Of a DNA stretch of 52,540 nt, positions 26,038-35,789 are shown in pieces. The DNA is from JBBQSF01 sp038214085. GTDB lineage: Bacteria; Bacteroidota; Bacteroidia; Bacteroidales; CG2-30-32-10. The first letter of the stretch is position 1; every line of letters begins with the position of its first letter. The translations under genes and the position numbers were made by a program. Below the pieces are notes generated by a model. The model worked only from the letters and a program-made list of their open reading frames with translations, was not told the DNA's origin and ran no database searches. The DNA is taken from positions 1 to 52,540 of the forward strand of contig JBBQSF010000002.1 of the NCBI GenBank assembly GCA_038214085.1, read 5' to 3'.

Positions 26038-26540
26038 AGATTGATATGTTACCAGAAAAACTACAAATAAAATTCGCTTCTCTGCCCGAAAACATCCATC
26101 AGGTAGAGCAGTTTGTTGAGAATATATGTGACCAGTACAATATAAACAACACTTATTTCGGCAATATTCTTATTGCCTTAACCGAAGCGGTTGACAACGC
26201 AATTATTCACGGCAATAAAAAAGATACATCAAAGTACGTAACTATTGGTTTTGAGTCGAAACCTGAAGGACTGGTTTTTTCTGTTTCTGATCAAGGCAGC
26301 GGATTTGATCCTGCTTCTGTTCCAGATCCTACGGATTTGAAATATGATGAGAAGAGTACCTCCGGCCGGGGCATGTTTTTAATACAACATCTTGCCGATA
26401 AATTTGAATATAAAAAAAATGGCACAATTGCTGAAATTGTTTTTAAAATTTCAAGCATCAACAACGAGCTTGCATGTGAGCGAATCAAACAGTTAAAACA
26501 ATATTCACAGCAAAATCAAGTTAAAGAAAGCCGTAAATAA
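26034..26540 (+). CDS. RsbW-like anti-sigma / serine kinase ATPase
   Basis: 168 residues, one GHKL-type ATPase domain. N-box EAVDNAIIHGNKKD, G1 box DQGSGFDP and G2 box SGRGMFLI are intact. The family comprises anti-sigma factor kinases (RsbW, SpoIIAB), but in Bacteroidota such stand-alone ATPases often sit next to ybeY without a sigma factor, so the partner is unknown. The GTG at 26034 overlaps the preceding stop (GTGA); an ATG at 26046 is an alternative and has GAGGAG (26028-26033) 12 bases upstream. Confidence 0.8.
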   Translation: MKIDMLPEKLQIKFASLPENIHQVEQFVENICDQYNINNTYFGNILIALTEAVDNAIIHGNKKDTSKYVTIGFESKPEGLVFSVSDQGSGFDPASVPDPTDLKYDEKSTSGRGMFLIQHLADKFEYKKNGTIAEIVFKISSINNELACERIKQLKQYSQQNQVKESRK

Positions 26541-26560
26541 GACTATAGAGCTATTTATTT

Positions 26561-27010
26561 ATGGCTAATCTACGTTCCAAGGGAATCATATCTTTTACAG
26601 TCATTCACAATGATTTTAAGCTAAAAAAACGCACAATACTTAAAGAGTGTATAACCAGTTTTATACACTCATCTGGCTTTGCTTTGCAGACCATAAGTTT
26701 TGTTTTTTGCAATGATGAGTATCTTGCGCAAATAAATAAAAAATATCTTAATCACAATACGTTCACAGATATTGTTACCTTTGATTATAAAGAAAATAAG
26801 GAAACACTAAGCGGTGATATAATTATTAGTATAGATCGTGTGATAGAAAATGCGAAGAAGTTTAAAGTTTCCTTTAATAATGAGCTATACAGAGTAATTT
26901 CACACGGAATACTCCATTTGATGGGCAATTCCGATCATTCAAAGAGTGAAAGAGTTGATATGAGGGCAAAAGAGGATGATGCATTGAAATTTTACGATAA
27001 ATTAACGTGA
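26561..27010 (+). CDS. ybeY: Endoribonuclease YbeY, rRNA maturation factor
   Basis: 149 residues. A zinc metallo-RNase required for maturation of 16S rRNA 3' ends and ribosome quality control. The zinc motif is HGILHLMGNSDH (pattern HGxLHLxGxxDH, with one extra residue before the last His), preceded by FTDIVTFDYKE and LSGDIIISIDRV. The stop codon is directly followed by a parS site and then mnmG. Confidence 0.95.
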   Translation: MANLRSKGIISFTVIHNDFKLKKRTILKECITSFIHSSGFALQTISFVFCNDEYLAQINKKYLNHNTFTDIVTFDYKENKETLSGDIIISIDRVIENAKKFKVSFNNELYRVISHGILHLMGNSDHSKSERVDMRAKEDDALKFYDKLT

Positions 27011-27026
27011 TGTTTCACGTGAAACA
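27011..27026. promoter_or_regulatory. parS: parS site (ParB-binding palindrome), copy 1
   Basis: TGTTTCACGTGAAACA is a perfect match to the 16-base bacterial parS consensus. ParB/Spo0J loads here and spreads to organise and segregate the origin region. It sits in the 24-base gap between ybeY and mnmG. Confidence 0.95.
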
Positions 27027-27034
27027 ATAATACG

Positions 27035-28912
27035 ATGCTGGGCGAATATGACATTATAGTAGTTGGTGCCGGTCATGCAGGTTGCGAAGCAGCTTTGGCA
27101 GGAGCAAACCTTGGGTCAAAGGTTTTGCTGGTTACCATGAATATGATGTCAATTGCGCAAATGTCGTGTAACCCAGCTATGGGTGGCGTGGCAAAAGGAC
27201 AAATTGTTCGTGAAATTGATGCGCTTGGAGGCTATTCAGGAATTGTAACCGATAAAACCATGATACAGTTCCGTATGCTTAACCGGTCAAAAGGACCAGC
27301 AATGTGGAGCCCCAGAGCACAAAGTGACAGAATGTTGTTTGCTTTAGAATGGCGTAAAAAACTAGAGAATACACCAAATCTTTATTTATGGCAGGATACT
27401 GTTGTTGAAATTCTCGAAAATGACGGCAAAGTTACCGGTGTAAAAACAATTTTGGGAATAGAAATAAAAACAAAAGCCGTTATCCTAACCAATGGAACTT
27501 TTTTAAATGGCATCATTCATATTGGTGAAAAGAATTTTGCCGGTGGCCGATATAGCGAACCATCTTCGGTGGGATTAACAGAAAGTTTAATTAAACTTGG
27601 TTTTGAAAGTAAAAGAATGAAAACTGGAACTCCTGTACGGGTGGATGGCAGAAGCATAAATTTCGCCAAACTTGAAGAGCAGAGTGGCGATGAAAACCCA
27701 CAGAAATTTTCCTTTACCGATACACCAAAACTATCAAAACAACGCAGTTGTTATCTGGCGTACACCAATCAAAAAGTTCACGACGTTTTAAAAACAGGAT
27801 TCGAAAAATCACCCTTATTTGTGGGGAGAATAAAAGGAGTTGGTCCAAGATATTGCCCCTCAATTGAAGATAAAATTGAACGCTTTTCGGATAAAACCAG
27901 ACATCAGTTGTTTGTAGAACCTGAAGGGTGGGAAACACAAGAATATTACATCAATGGCTTTTCGTCTTCCTTGCCCGAAGATGTTCAATTAAGTGCATTA
28001 AAGGAAATCAGCGGATTTGAAAATGTAAGGATCTACCGCCCAGGTTATGCCATTGAATATGATTATTTCCCTCCAACCCAATTAAGATTTTCTCTCGAAA
28101 CAAAACGTATAAAGAATTTATTCTTTGCTGGACAAATTAACGGAACTACAGGATACGAAGAAGCAGCAGCTCAAGGTTTGATTGCAGGTATTAATGCACA
28201 CAGAAAAAATAACGAACTTCCCGAATTGATACTGAAGCGTTACGAGGCTTATATTGGAGTTTTGATCGACGACCTTATAACTAAAGGTACTGAGGAGCCT
28301 TACCGTATGTTTACTTCGAGAGCCGAATATCGTATTTTACTCAGGCAGGACAATGCCGATATCAGGCTTACACCTATTGGATATGAGCTGGGCCTGATAG
28401 GCAAAGAGCGTTTTGAAAAACTTGAAAAGAAAAAGGAAGATATAATTGCTCTGATGGATTTTTTGAAGGATCAGAGTATCATACCCGAATTGATAAATGA
28501 TTTATTATTGCAACAAGAAACTGCAACAATTTCACAAAAAGAAAAACTTCAAAAATTATTACTTCGACCACAGATATCTCTGCGAAATCTTTTAACTGTT
28601 TCCGAACCTCTACAGCATTTCATTATCGAATTATCTGATGAGAATGTTAAAGATGAAATAATAGAAGAAGCTGAAATTCTTATTAAATACGAAGGTTATA
28701 TTTTTCGTGAAAAAGAATTGGCTGATAAAATTAAACGACTTGAAGAAATAGAGTTGGCGGAAAATTTCGATTACTATAATCTCAAATCTCTTTCGAGTGA
28801 AGCGAGAGAAAAATTAAGCCGAGTCAAACCAGGTACTATTGGTCAGGCATCGCGCATCAGCGGTGTTTCTCCATCTGATATTTCGGTATTGCTGGTTTAT
28901 ATTGGAAGGTAG
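27035..28912 (+). CDS. mnmG: tRNA uridine-5-carboxymethylaminomethyl modification enzyme MnmG
   Basis: 625 residues, normal length. With MnmE it installs the carboxymethylaminomethyl group on wobble uridine 34 of certain tRNAs, using FAD, NADH and methylene-tetrahydrofolate. The FAD motif VVGAGHAGCEAALAGANLG is at the N-terminus; CNPAMGGVAKG, MKTGTPVRVDGRSI, FAGQINGTTGYEEAAAQG and RAEYRILLRQDNAD are family signatures, and the C-terminal GTIGQASRISGVSPSDISVLL is typical. Flanked on both sides by parS sites, as gidA genes near oriC are in several bacterial phyla. Confidence 0.98.
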   Translation: MLGEYDIIVVGAGHAGCEAALAGANLGSKVLLVTMNMMSIAQMSCNPAMGGVAKGQIVREIDALGGYSGIVTDKTMIQFRMLNRSKGPAMWSPRAQSDRMLFALEWRKKLENTPNLYLWQDTVVEILENDGKVTGVKTILGIEIKTKAVILTNGTFLNGIIHIGEKNFAGGRYSEPSSVGLTESLIKLGFESKRMKTGTPVRVDGRSINFAKLEEQSGDENPQKFSFTDTPKLSKQRSCYLAYTNQKVHDVLKTGFEKSPLFVGRIKGVGPRYCPSIEDKIERFSDKTRHQLFVEPEGWETQEYYINGFSSSLPEDVQLSALKEISGFENVRIYRPGYAIEYDYFPPTQLRFSLETKRIKNLFFAGQINGTTGYEEAAAQGLIAGINAHRKNNELPELILKRYEAYIGVLIDDLITKGTEEPYRMFTSRAEYRILLRQDNADIRLTPIGYELGLIGKERFEKLEKKKEDIIALMDFLKDQSIIPELINDLLLQQETATISQKEKLQKLLLRPQISLRNLLTVSEPLQHFIIELSDENVKDEIIEEAEILIKYEGYIFREKELADKIKRLEEIELAENFDYYNLKSLSSEAREKLSRVKPGTIGQASRISGVSPSDISVLLVYIGR

Positions 28913-28928
28913 TGTTTCACGTGAAACG
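28913..28928. promoter_or_regulatory. parS: parS site, copy 2
   Basis: TGTTTCACGTGAAACG matches the parS consensus in 15 of 16 positions. It starts on the base after the mnmG stop codon. Confidence 0.88.
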
Positions 28929-28937
28929 TAAAAAAAT

Positions 28938-29825
28938 ATGATGGAAGAAATTAAACAATGTCCGATTTGTGGAAACGAAGATTTTAAACAACTACTGAAT
29001 TGTGTTGATTATTTTTTAACAAAGGAAACATTTAACCTGGTTTCCTGCAAAAATTGTGAATTTGTTTTTGTAAACCCTCGTCCTTCCCAAAATGAATTGT
29101 CTAGGTATTATGATACACCTGAGTATATTTCACATTCGGGAACTAGAAGGGGCTTTGTAAATTATTTATACCTGAAAATACGAAATATTACCCTGAAAAA
29201 AAAGTTTAACCTTGTAAACAAAGTGTCTTCCGGAAAATCTATTCTCGACATTGGATGTGCAAGCGGAGAATTGTTAAATTATTTTAAGCAGAAAAACTGG
29301 ACTACTTTAGGAATTGAACCAGATGAAAAAGCCAGAAATTTTTCACGAACAAATTTTAATTTACAGGTTGAACCTGAAAACCATCTCAATAATATTTCTG
29401 ACAAGTCGTTTGATGCAATAAGTATGTGGCATGTACTTGAACATGTTTCAGAACTGAAAAAACGAATGGAGCAAATTACTCGAATAATAAAAGATGATGG
29501 CACTATAATAATTGCTTTACCCAATCACTTATCTTATGATGCCGAATTTTACAAATCATATTGGGCAGCATATGACGTTCCCCGACATTTGTATCATTTT
29601 TCCCAAAAAAATATCGAACAACTTTTTTCTAATTATGGTTTCAAAATGATTTCTTTGCTGCCAATGAAATTTGATTCCTATTATGTGTCGATGCTGAGTG
29701 AAAAATATAAAACTGGAAAACAGAGCTTTGTCAAGGGACTTTACAGAGGATACATCTCAAACCTATATGCACGTAAGCGTAGCAACAATTATTCAAGTCT
29801 GATATACGTGTTTAAAAAAAAATAA
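28938..29825 (+). CDS. SAM-dependent methyltransferase with N-terminal zinc ribbon
   Basis: 295 residues. Four cysteines near the N-terminus (CPICG and CKNC) form a zinc ribbon, followed by a class I methyltransferase with motif I ILDIGCASGELL (about 101-112), the acidic IEPDE and FDAISMWHVLEHV. This is a common Bacteroidota architecture related to methyltransferases acting on sugars, quinone-like or small lipid substrates; the substrate cannot be predicted. Two ATGs (28938, 28941) are adjacent. It directly follows parS copy 2. Confidence 0.85.
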   Translation: MMEEIKQCPICGNEDFKQLLNCVDYFLTKETFNLVSCKNCEFVFVNPRPSQNELSRYYDTPEYISHSGTRRGFVNYLYLKIRNITLKKKFNLVNKVSSGKSILDIGCASGELLNYFKQKNWTTLGIEPDEKARNFSRTNFNLQVEPENHLNNISDKSFDAISMWHVLEHVSELKKRMEQITRIIKDDGTIIIALPNHLSYDAEFYKSYWAAYDVPRHLYHFSQKNIEQLFSNYGFKMISLLPMKFDSYYVSMLSEKYKTGKQSFVKGLYRGYISNLYARKRSNNYSSLIYVFKKK

Positions 29826-29975
29826 ACGCAATTTAAGGCTTGAAAATTCAGTTTTTCGGTGTTGTTGGATTTTATATCTTTATAGAAATTTTCATGCATC
29901 AGAGGGCTTAATTTTGGCTCGCCTTTTGTAGCCCAATAAAATCAACTGTTTTGATAACCCGAAAAGATTTTTATA

Positions 29976-32900
29976 ATGGTTTCTAATATACTGAAGAAAA
30001 AAACGATACTTTTTTTTATACTTTTTTTGGTATTTATACTTTTTTCATTTTTTTTGAAAACAAATATTTTTTCTGATAAAGATTACATTCAGAAAGCAAA
30101 AAAGATTGAAAAAAAATTAATTGAAAAAAAGAAATTAACTCAAGAAGCTTTTCAGAAAATTGAAAAAGAAATTCAAGATTCTGTAATTTTCAGAGAAGAG
30201 CTAAAAAATGATTATTATTTCCGTCTTGCCGCAACCGATGAAATTTATATTTATGTTTTTAAAAACGATTCGCTTTGTTTTTGGTCCGATAATAAATTAT
30301 TAATCGAAAATCCCGCTGCAGATTCACTAAAGAAAAATCGGGTAATAAAATACGACAATGGCTGGTATTACCAATGCCATAAATCGGGTAATTTATATGA
30401 TATTTATGGATTGATCCTGATTAAAAATAAGTACAGGTATCAGAATGATTACCTTGTAAACGGCTTTCAGGAGGATTTTAACACAGCCAATGATTGCCGG
30501 ATTTCAAAAGAAAAAGGGAAGTATAATATTGCAGATGAAAACGGAACATTTTTATTTTCACTTATAGAAAAAACCAAGGAACAAGAAGATAATAATCTTG
30601 TGTTTCTGGTATTGCTCTCTTTTATTTTGGCTTACATTTTTTTTATTTCATTTTTAATGGGATTTACGGGATTTATTGAACATAAATTCAGAAAAACGGG
30701 ATTTTTGTTTGTTCTTTTCCCTTTGTTCCTTATACTTTTCCGGGCTTTAACATTCTGGCTAAAATTTCCGGACTTTATATATAGTCTTGATTTGTTTGGA
30801 CCGAAGTATTTTGCCTCAGCTGAGCTCTTGCCATCGCTAGGAGATATGTTATTAAATGTGGTGGTTTTGTTTTTTATTTCTTTGTACATTTTCAGCCGCA
30901 TTCGTCGCATAAAAAAGAAAGTAAAGTTTCCCGAAAAAATTAAGATGCCTTTAGCGGCTCTGCTAATGATCACTGTTATTGCTTTGTATTATTTTGTTGT
31001 AGTATTATTCAAAGGACTAATTGTAAATTCAAGCATAAGCTTCGATCTGAACAATATTTTTACATTAAACCTTTACAGTTTAATCGGATTTTGCATCATT
31101 TCTTTTTTATTGCTATCGTTCTTTTTTGCTGTATTTACAATTGGATTTGTTGTTATTGGATGGCTTAAGCGCTTATCTTCCTATCTGATTATGCTCGCGA
31201 TTTTGTTCCTGTTGGCATTTATATTTAATCAGGCTTATTTGTTTTTTGAAACGCCATATCTTCTATTTCTATTGGTATTTCTCGTTTTCATGGGGTTTTC
31301 ACTTAATAGTAACGGAATTAAATTCAGCATAAAATCTATAATTACATATATAATTTTGTTTGCACTTGTCTCCACATTTTTAATTTATGAGCAGAATAAA
31401 TATAAAGAAAGAGAAAAGCGGAAACTATTGGTTATGCAGCTTTCGATAGAACAGGATCCTATTGCCGAATATCTTTTTTCAGATATTGAGAAAAAAATTG
31501 TTAGCGATACAGTCATAAGCAGAATAATTTTTGACAAGGATACTGACGAAGAAAAGATCATGGAAATTTTAAAAGATCAGTATTTTACAGGTTTCTGGTC
31601 CAAATATAACACCCAGGTTACAGTTTGTAAACCCGGACAGGAGCTCATTATAAAGCCCGAAAATGTAAAAACCCAGTGTGATTCTTTTTTTAGTAAAATG
31701 ATAGGATTTAATGGTATTGAAACAATGAATCCGCACTTATATTATTTGGATAACGGCAGCGGCCGAAACAATTATATTGCCGCTATTCCCTATTTTAAAA
31801 TGATAAATGATACGTTACCAATTGCAACCTTGTATGTTGAACTGTATGCTAAATTTTATCCCAAGGAAATGGGATACCCCGAATTGCTGATTGATAAAAA
31901 TATCCGTATCAATAAAGAAGTTTATAATTACAGTTACGCTAAGTATAAAAACAATGAACTTCTGGTTCAGTACGGAAAGCTTTCGTATCCTATGCGTTCG
32001 ACATTTTACAAAAAGTACAGCAACGAATTTGAGTTTTTTACTTCAGGAGAATACGATAATTTGCATTACAATGCCGGAAAAGGTAATGAAATTGTAATCA
32101 GCAGGAAAAGCCACGATTTACTTGATATTATTGCTCCATTTTCGTATGTATTTATCTTTTTCTGCATCATATCATTTCTGTTTATTGTGCTTTATAAAAT
32201 TCCTTTTTCTGTAAAAGAAATTTCAATTAATTTTAAGAGTCGTTTACAACTTTCAATGATACTTGTGTTGGTAATTTCGTTTGTTATCATTGGATTTTCC
32301 ACTCTTTATTTCATCATAAACATTTACGAGAAAAAGAACAATGATATTATAATAGAAAAAGCACATTCGGTACTTATTGAAATAGAAAGCAAGCTGGGAG
32401 AGGAAAAAGCAATTGCTCCAGATATGAGCACATACATTGCTGAGCTTTTAACAAAATTTTCAAATGTTTTTTTTACCGATATCAATGTTTACGACCTAAA
32501 TGGAATGCTTATAGCTTCTTCGCGTCCGCAAGTATTTGATGAAGGAACCATTTCAAAAAAGATGGACCCAATGGCCTACTGCGAACTTTTGGTAAATGCA
32601 AAAACGTTATTTGTTCATCAGGAAAAAATAGGAAGACTTGAATATACCTCGGTTTATGTGCCACTCATGAACAACGAAAACACGATTATTGGCTATATCA
32701 ACCTTCCATATTTTGCCAAACAAAGCGAGCTGAAAACCGAAATAGCAACATTTTTCGTTACTTTTATCAATATTAATGTGCTGATAACGGCGTTGGCAAT
32801 CATTATCGCCCTGTTGATTTCGAATTATGTTACCCGGCCTTTGCGTATTATTAAAACCCAAATGGGGCGGTTTTCACTTGGAAAAAAGAATGAGAAAATT

Positions 32901-33680
32901 GAGTGGAAACGTCGCGATGAAATAGGAAACCTTATTCTGGAATATAACCGCATGATCGACGAGCTAAGCATGAGTGCTGAGCTTTTGGCACGCTCAGAAA
33001 GAGAGAGCGCTTGGCGCGAAATGGCAAAACAAGTGGCTCATGAAATTAAGAATCCGCTTACGCCTATGAAACTGAGTATTCAGCACCTGCAACGCTCTTG
33101 GTACGACAAACCCGCCGACTGGGAAGCACGGTTGAATAGGTTCACCAATACCATGATAGAACAGATTGATACTCTTTCGAAAATTGCATCCGAATTCTCC
33201 ACATTTGCTAAAATGCCCATAGCAAATATCGAAGAAATAGATTTTATTCAGCTTATTGAAAGTACTATTGTTTTATATGCAGATTATTCAACTCCTATTA
33301 TTCTCGAAAAAGCAGAGGGAAGCCATATTATTAAAGCCGACAGAACCCAGCTGATAAGGGTTTTCAATAACTTAATAAAAAATTCAATTCAGGCAATTGA
33401 TGAGAAAATCGATGGAAAAATTCAGATCATAATCAAACAAGCCGAAGACCATTACCTGATTACGGTAAAGGACAATGGCAGCGGCATTCCTGAAGAAAAA
33501 CGCGATAAGATATTTTCGCCTTACTTTACCACTAAAACCGGAGGAATGGGGCTTGGATTGGCAATGGTGAAAAGTATTATTGAAAGCATGAACGGGAAAA
33601 TCTGGTTCGAAACCAGAACAGCTGAAGATTCTGATGAAAGTGGTACTTCGTTTTTCTTCACGATTTCAAAGGAAAATTAA
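29976..33680 (+). CDS. Very large NtrY-like sensor histidine kinase
   Basis: 1234 residues. One membrane helix near 10-28, a periplasmic segment to about 205, then roughly eight membrane helices between 205 and 475, a second extracytoplasmic segment (to about 720), further membrane helices near 720-745 and 755-780, a second sensor (800-930), another helix (about 930-955), a HAMP domain (YVTRPLRIIKTQMGRFSLG), and the kinase core with AKQVAHEIKNPLTPMKLSI (His1022), NLIKNSIQAI, DNGSGIPEEK and GMGLGLAMVKSI. The core resembles NtrY-type kinases; the N-terminal 900 residues are far larger than in NtrY. No response regulator is adjacent. Confidence 0.88.
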   Translation: MVSNILKKKTILFFILFLVFILFSFFLKTNIFSDKDYIQKAKKIEKKLIEKKKLTQEAFQKIEKEIQDSVIFREELKNDYYFRLAATDEIYIYVFKNDSLCFWSDNKLLIENPAADSLKKNRVIKYDNGWYYQCHKSGNLYDIYGLILIKNKYRYQNDYLVNGFQEDFNTANDCRISKEKGKYNIADENGTFLFSLIEKTKEQEDNNLVFLVLLSFILAYIFFISFLMGFTGFIEHKFRKTGFLFVLFPLFLILFRALTFWLKFPDFIYSLDLFGPKYFASAELLPSLGDMLLNVVVLFFISLYIFSRIRRIKKKVKFPEKIKMPLAALLMITVIALYYFVVVLFKGLIVNSSISFDLNNIFTLNLYSLIGFCIISFLLLSFFFAVFTIGFVVIGWLKRLSSYLIMLAILFLLAFIFNQAYLFFETPYLLFLLVFLVFMGFSLNSNGIKFSIKSIITYIILFALVSTFLIYEQNKYKEREKRKLLVMQLSIEQDPIAEYLFSDIEKKIVSDTVISRIIFDKDTDEEKIMEILKDQYFTGFWSKYNTQVTVCKPGQELIIKPENVKTQCDSFFSKMIGFNGIETMNPHLYYLDNGSGRNNYIAAIPYFKMINDTLPIATLYVELYAKFYPKEMGYPELLIDKNIRINKEVYNYSYAKYKNNELLVQYGKLSYPMRSTFYKKYSNEFEFFTSGEYDNLHYNAGKGNEIVISRKSHDLLDIIAPFSYVFIFFCIISFLFIVLYKIPFSVKEISINFKSRLQLSMILVLVISFVIIGFSTLYFIINIYEKKNNDIIIEKAHSVLIEIESKLGEEKAIAPDMSTYIAELLTKFSNVFFTDINVYDLNGMLIASSRPQVFDEGTISKKMDPMAYCELLVNAKTLFVHQEKIGRLEYTSVYVPLMNNENTIIGYINLPYFAKQSELKTEIATFFVTFININVLITALAIIIALLISNYVTRPLRIIKTQMGRFSLGKKNEKIEWKRRDEIGNLILEYNRMIDELSMSAELLARSERESAWREMAKQVAHEIKNPLTPMKLSIQHLQRSWYDKPADWEARLNRFTNTMIEQIDTLSKIASEFSTFAKMPIANIEEIDFIQLIESTIVLYADYSTPIILEKAEGSHIIKADRTQLIRVFNNLIKNSIQAIDEKIDGKIQIIIKQAEDHYLITVKDNGSGIPEEKRDKIFSPYFTTKTGGMGLGLAMVKSIIESMNGKIWFETRTAEDSDESGTSFFFTISKEN

Positions 33681-33750
33681 TGTCTTCCTCGTATTATCAG
33701 AACACAATAAAAATAATAAGCCAAATCTCCCGTTAAAAAGAGTAATCAAT

Positions 33751-33758
33751 TAACTTTG
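33751..33758 (+). promoter_or_regulatory. -7 element upstream of the flippase gene
   Basis: TAACTTTG matches TAnnTTTG, 17 bases before the predicted TTG start codon; short leader of about 10 bases. Confidence 0.5.
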
Positions 33759-33775
33759 CACAAATTTACGTTCAA

Positions 33776-35245
33776 TTGAATCCAATTAAGCAACTGGCCG
33801 GACAAACGGCTGTGTACGGACTAAGCAGTATTTTTGCAAGAGTATTGTCCTACTTGCTGGTTCCCATTTATACTCGTATTTTTTTACCGGAAGAATACGG
33901 TATTGTAAACGAAATGTATACGTATGTTTCCTTACTTATAGTTGTTCTAACCTATGGTTTTGAAACAGGTTTTTTTCGGTTTTACCAATTAGAAACAAAT
34001 AAAAAAAAGGTTTATAGCACCGCGCTGATTTCATTGATTTCCACATCAATGCTTTTTATTTTGGCAGCAATACTCTTTGCTCAACCGGTAGCAGATGTTC
34101 TTAGATACCCTAACAACAAAGAATACGTAATTTGGTTTTCTATGATTATTGCAATGGATGCGCTTTCTTCGATACCATTTGCATTGCTTAGGCAACAAAA
34201 TAAAGCAAAGCGATTTGCCACAATTAAAATAATAGGCATTATTATTAACGTTGCATTCAATCTGTTTTTTCTTATTCTTTGTCCTTATTTGAAAAACAAG
34301 GGCATTCTTACTGATTTTGTAGATACGGTTTATAAAGGTAAAATAGGTGTTGGCTACGTCTTTATTTCAAACCTGATTTCGAGTGGAATTACAATAATAC
34401 TTCTTTTACCCGAAATTACTAAGGTTTCGTATATTTTCGACTATAGTTTGTGGAAAAAAATGATGCGATACTCTTTGCCTTTATTGCTCGTTGGGCTGGC
34501 GGGAATTATAAATGAAACTATGGATCGTATTTTTTTGAAATACATGCTCCCCAGAGAAATTTCGATGGCTCAGGTAGGAATTTACGGAGCCTGTTATAAA
34601 ATTTCAATTCTAATGACTTTGTTTATTCAGGCTTTTCGCTTTGCGGCAGAACCTTTTTTCTTTTCACAAGCCAAAAGTGACAATGCAAAAAAAGTTTACG
34701 CAGATGTAATGAACTATTTTGTAATTGTGTGTGCCTTCATTTTTCTGGTAATAATGCTTTATATTGATGGAGTGAAATATTTTGTGGGAGAAAAATATTA
34801 TGAAGGTCTTCCTGTTGTACCTATTTTACTGATGGCTAATTTATGCCTTGGAATTTATTATAATCTGTCTATCTGGTACAAACTTACCGGTCAAACAAAA
34901 TATGGAGCCGTAATATCTGTTGTGGGTGCGCTGATTACTGTGGTGCTCAATATATGGCTTATTCCTATTATCGGTTATATGGGATCGGCCTGGGCTACAT
35001 TTATCTGCTATTTTATAATGATGGTACTTTCTTATATGCTGGGCATGAAATTTTATCCGGTAAAGTATGAACTGAAAAAAATACTTGGCTATATTGGTTT
35101 ATCGCTTCTGCTATATGGAATAAGCTGTTTCATTAAGCCCGATAACTCCCTTGTGTTGTATTCTTTTAATTCCTTTTTACTTATGGTATTTGTAGCGGCT
35201 GTGTTTTATTCAGAAAAAAAACGTAAACTAAATGCAATAAAATAG
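33776..35245 (+). CDS. Polysaccharide flippase (Wzx/MATE-like, MOP superfamily)
   Basis: 489 residues with 14 predicted membrane helices. The N-terminus (IKQLAGQTAVYGLSSIFARVLSYLLVPIYTRIF) is typical of the polysaccharide-transport branch of the MOP superfamily, which flips lipid-linked oligosaccharides across the inner membrane. The start is TTG at 33776: no in-frame ATG exists upstream, and the conserved N-terminus begins within the first few codons. It precedes dut and a sugar nucleotidyltransferase, consistent with envelope glycan biosynthesis, but the specific glycan is unknown. Confidence 0.88.
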   Translation: MNPIKQLAGQTAVYGLSSIFARVLSYLLVPIYTRIFLPEEYGIVNEMYTYVSLLIVVLTYGFETGFFRFYQLETNKKKVYSTALISLISTSMLFILAAILFAQPVADVLRYPNNKEYVIWFSMIIAMDALSSIPFALLRQQNKAKRFATIKIIGIIINVAFNLFFLILCPYLKNKGILTDFVDTVYKGKIGVGYVFISNLISSGITIILLLPEITKVSYIFDYSLWKKMMRYSLPLLLVGLAGIINETMDRIFLKYMLPREISMAQVGIYGACYKISILMTLFIQAFRFAAEPFFFSQAKSDNAKKVYADVMNYFVIVCAFIFLVIMLYIDGVKYFVGEKYYEGLPVVPILLMANLCLGIYYNLSIWYKLTGQTKYGAVISVVGALITVVLNIWLIPIIGYMGSAWATFICYFIMMVLSYMLGMKFYPVKYELKKILGYIGLSLLLYGISCFIKPDNSLVLYSFNSFLLMVFVAAVFYSEKKRKLNAIK

Positions 35246-35308
35246 CCATTATGCTTTTATGTAAAGGAATAAACCAACTGCATAGCTTAAGAGTTTCTGA
35301 ATTTTAGT

Positions 35309-35316
35309 TATTTTTG
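35309..35316 (+). promoter_or_regulatory. -7 element upstream of dut
   Basis: TATTTTTG matches TAnnTTTG, 19 bases before the ATG at 35335. It overlaps the alternative TTG start at 35314, which argues against that start. Confidence 0.5.
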
Positions 35317-35334
35317 TTTTTTATCAAAAAAGAT

Positions 35335-35769
35335 ATGAAAATTCGAATTGTAAATAAATCCTGTCACGCTCTTCCCGAATATGAAACCATTCATGCTGCG
35401 GGTATGGATTTGCGTGCCAATCTTGAAACTCCTGTTGTGTTAAAGCCACTTCAGCGTGCTTTAATACCAACTGGGCTATTCGTTGAAATCCCTGTAGGAT
35501 ATGAAGCTCAGGTTCGCCCAAGAAGCGGGCTGGCTTTTAAAAAAGGCATTACAGTGTTAAATACTCCTGGAACTATTGATGCAGATTATCGGGGAGAAGT
35601 AAAAGTGATATTGATTAACCTTTCCGAAGAAATTTTTGAAGTTCAGAATGGCGAACGTATTGCACAAATGGTAATAGCAGCACACGAACGTGCCGAATGG
35701 GAGCAGGTTGAAAAGCTTTCGGAAACTGTTCGTGGCGAAGGTGGATTCGGGCATACAGGAAAATCATAA
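35335..35769 (+). CDS. dut: dUTP diphosphatase
   Basis: 144 residues, the usual size of trimeric dUTPases. It hydrolyses dUTP to dUMP and pyrophosphate, keeping uracil out of DNA and supplying dTMP synthesis. All five motifs are visible: AAGMDLRAN, RPRSGLA, GTIDADYRGE (catalytic Asp), GERIAQMVI and the C-terminal RGEGGFGHTG, which differs from the usual GFGSTG by one residue. The ATG at 35335 gives the conserved N-terminus MKIRIVNKS. Confidence 0.97.
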   Translation: MKIRIVNKSCHALPEYETIHAAGMDLRANLETPVVLKPLQRALIPTGLFVEIPVGYEAQVRPRSGLAFKKGITVLNTPGTIDADYRGEVKVILINLSEEIFEVQNGERIAQMVIAAHERAEWEQVEKLSETVRGEGGFGHTGKS

Positions 35770-35789
35770 TTTAATTAATTTTTTATAAA

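Noticed and set aside
35314..35334. TTG start for dut seven codons upstream
   Set aside because: A TAnnTTTG element overlaps that codon and the ATG at 35335 starts the conserved N-terminus.
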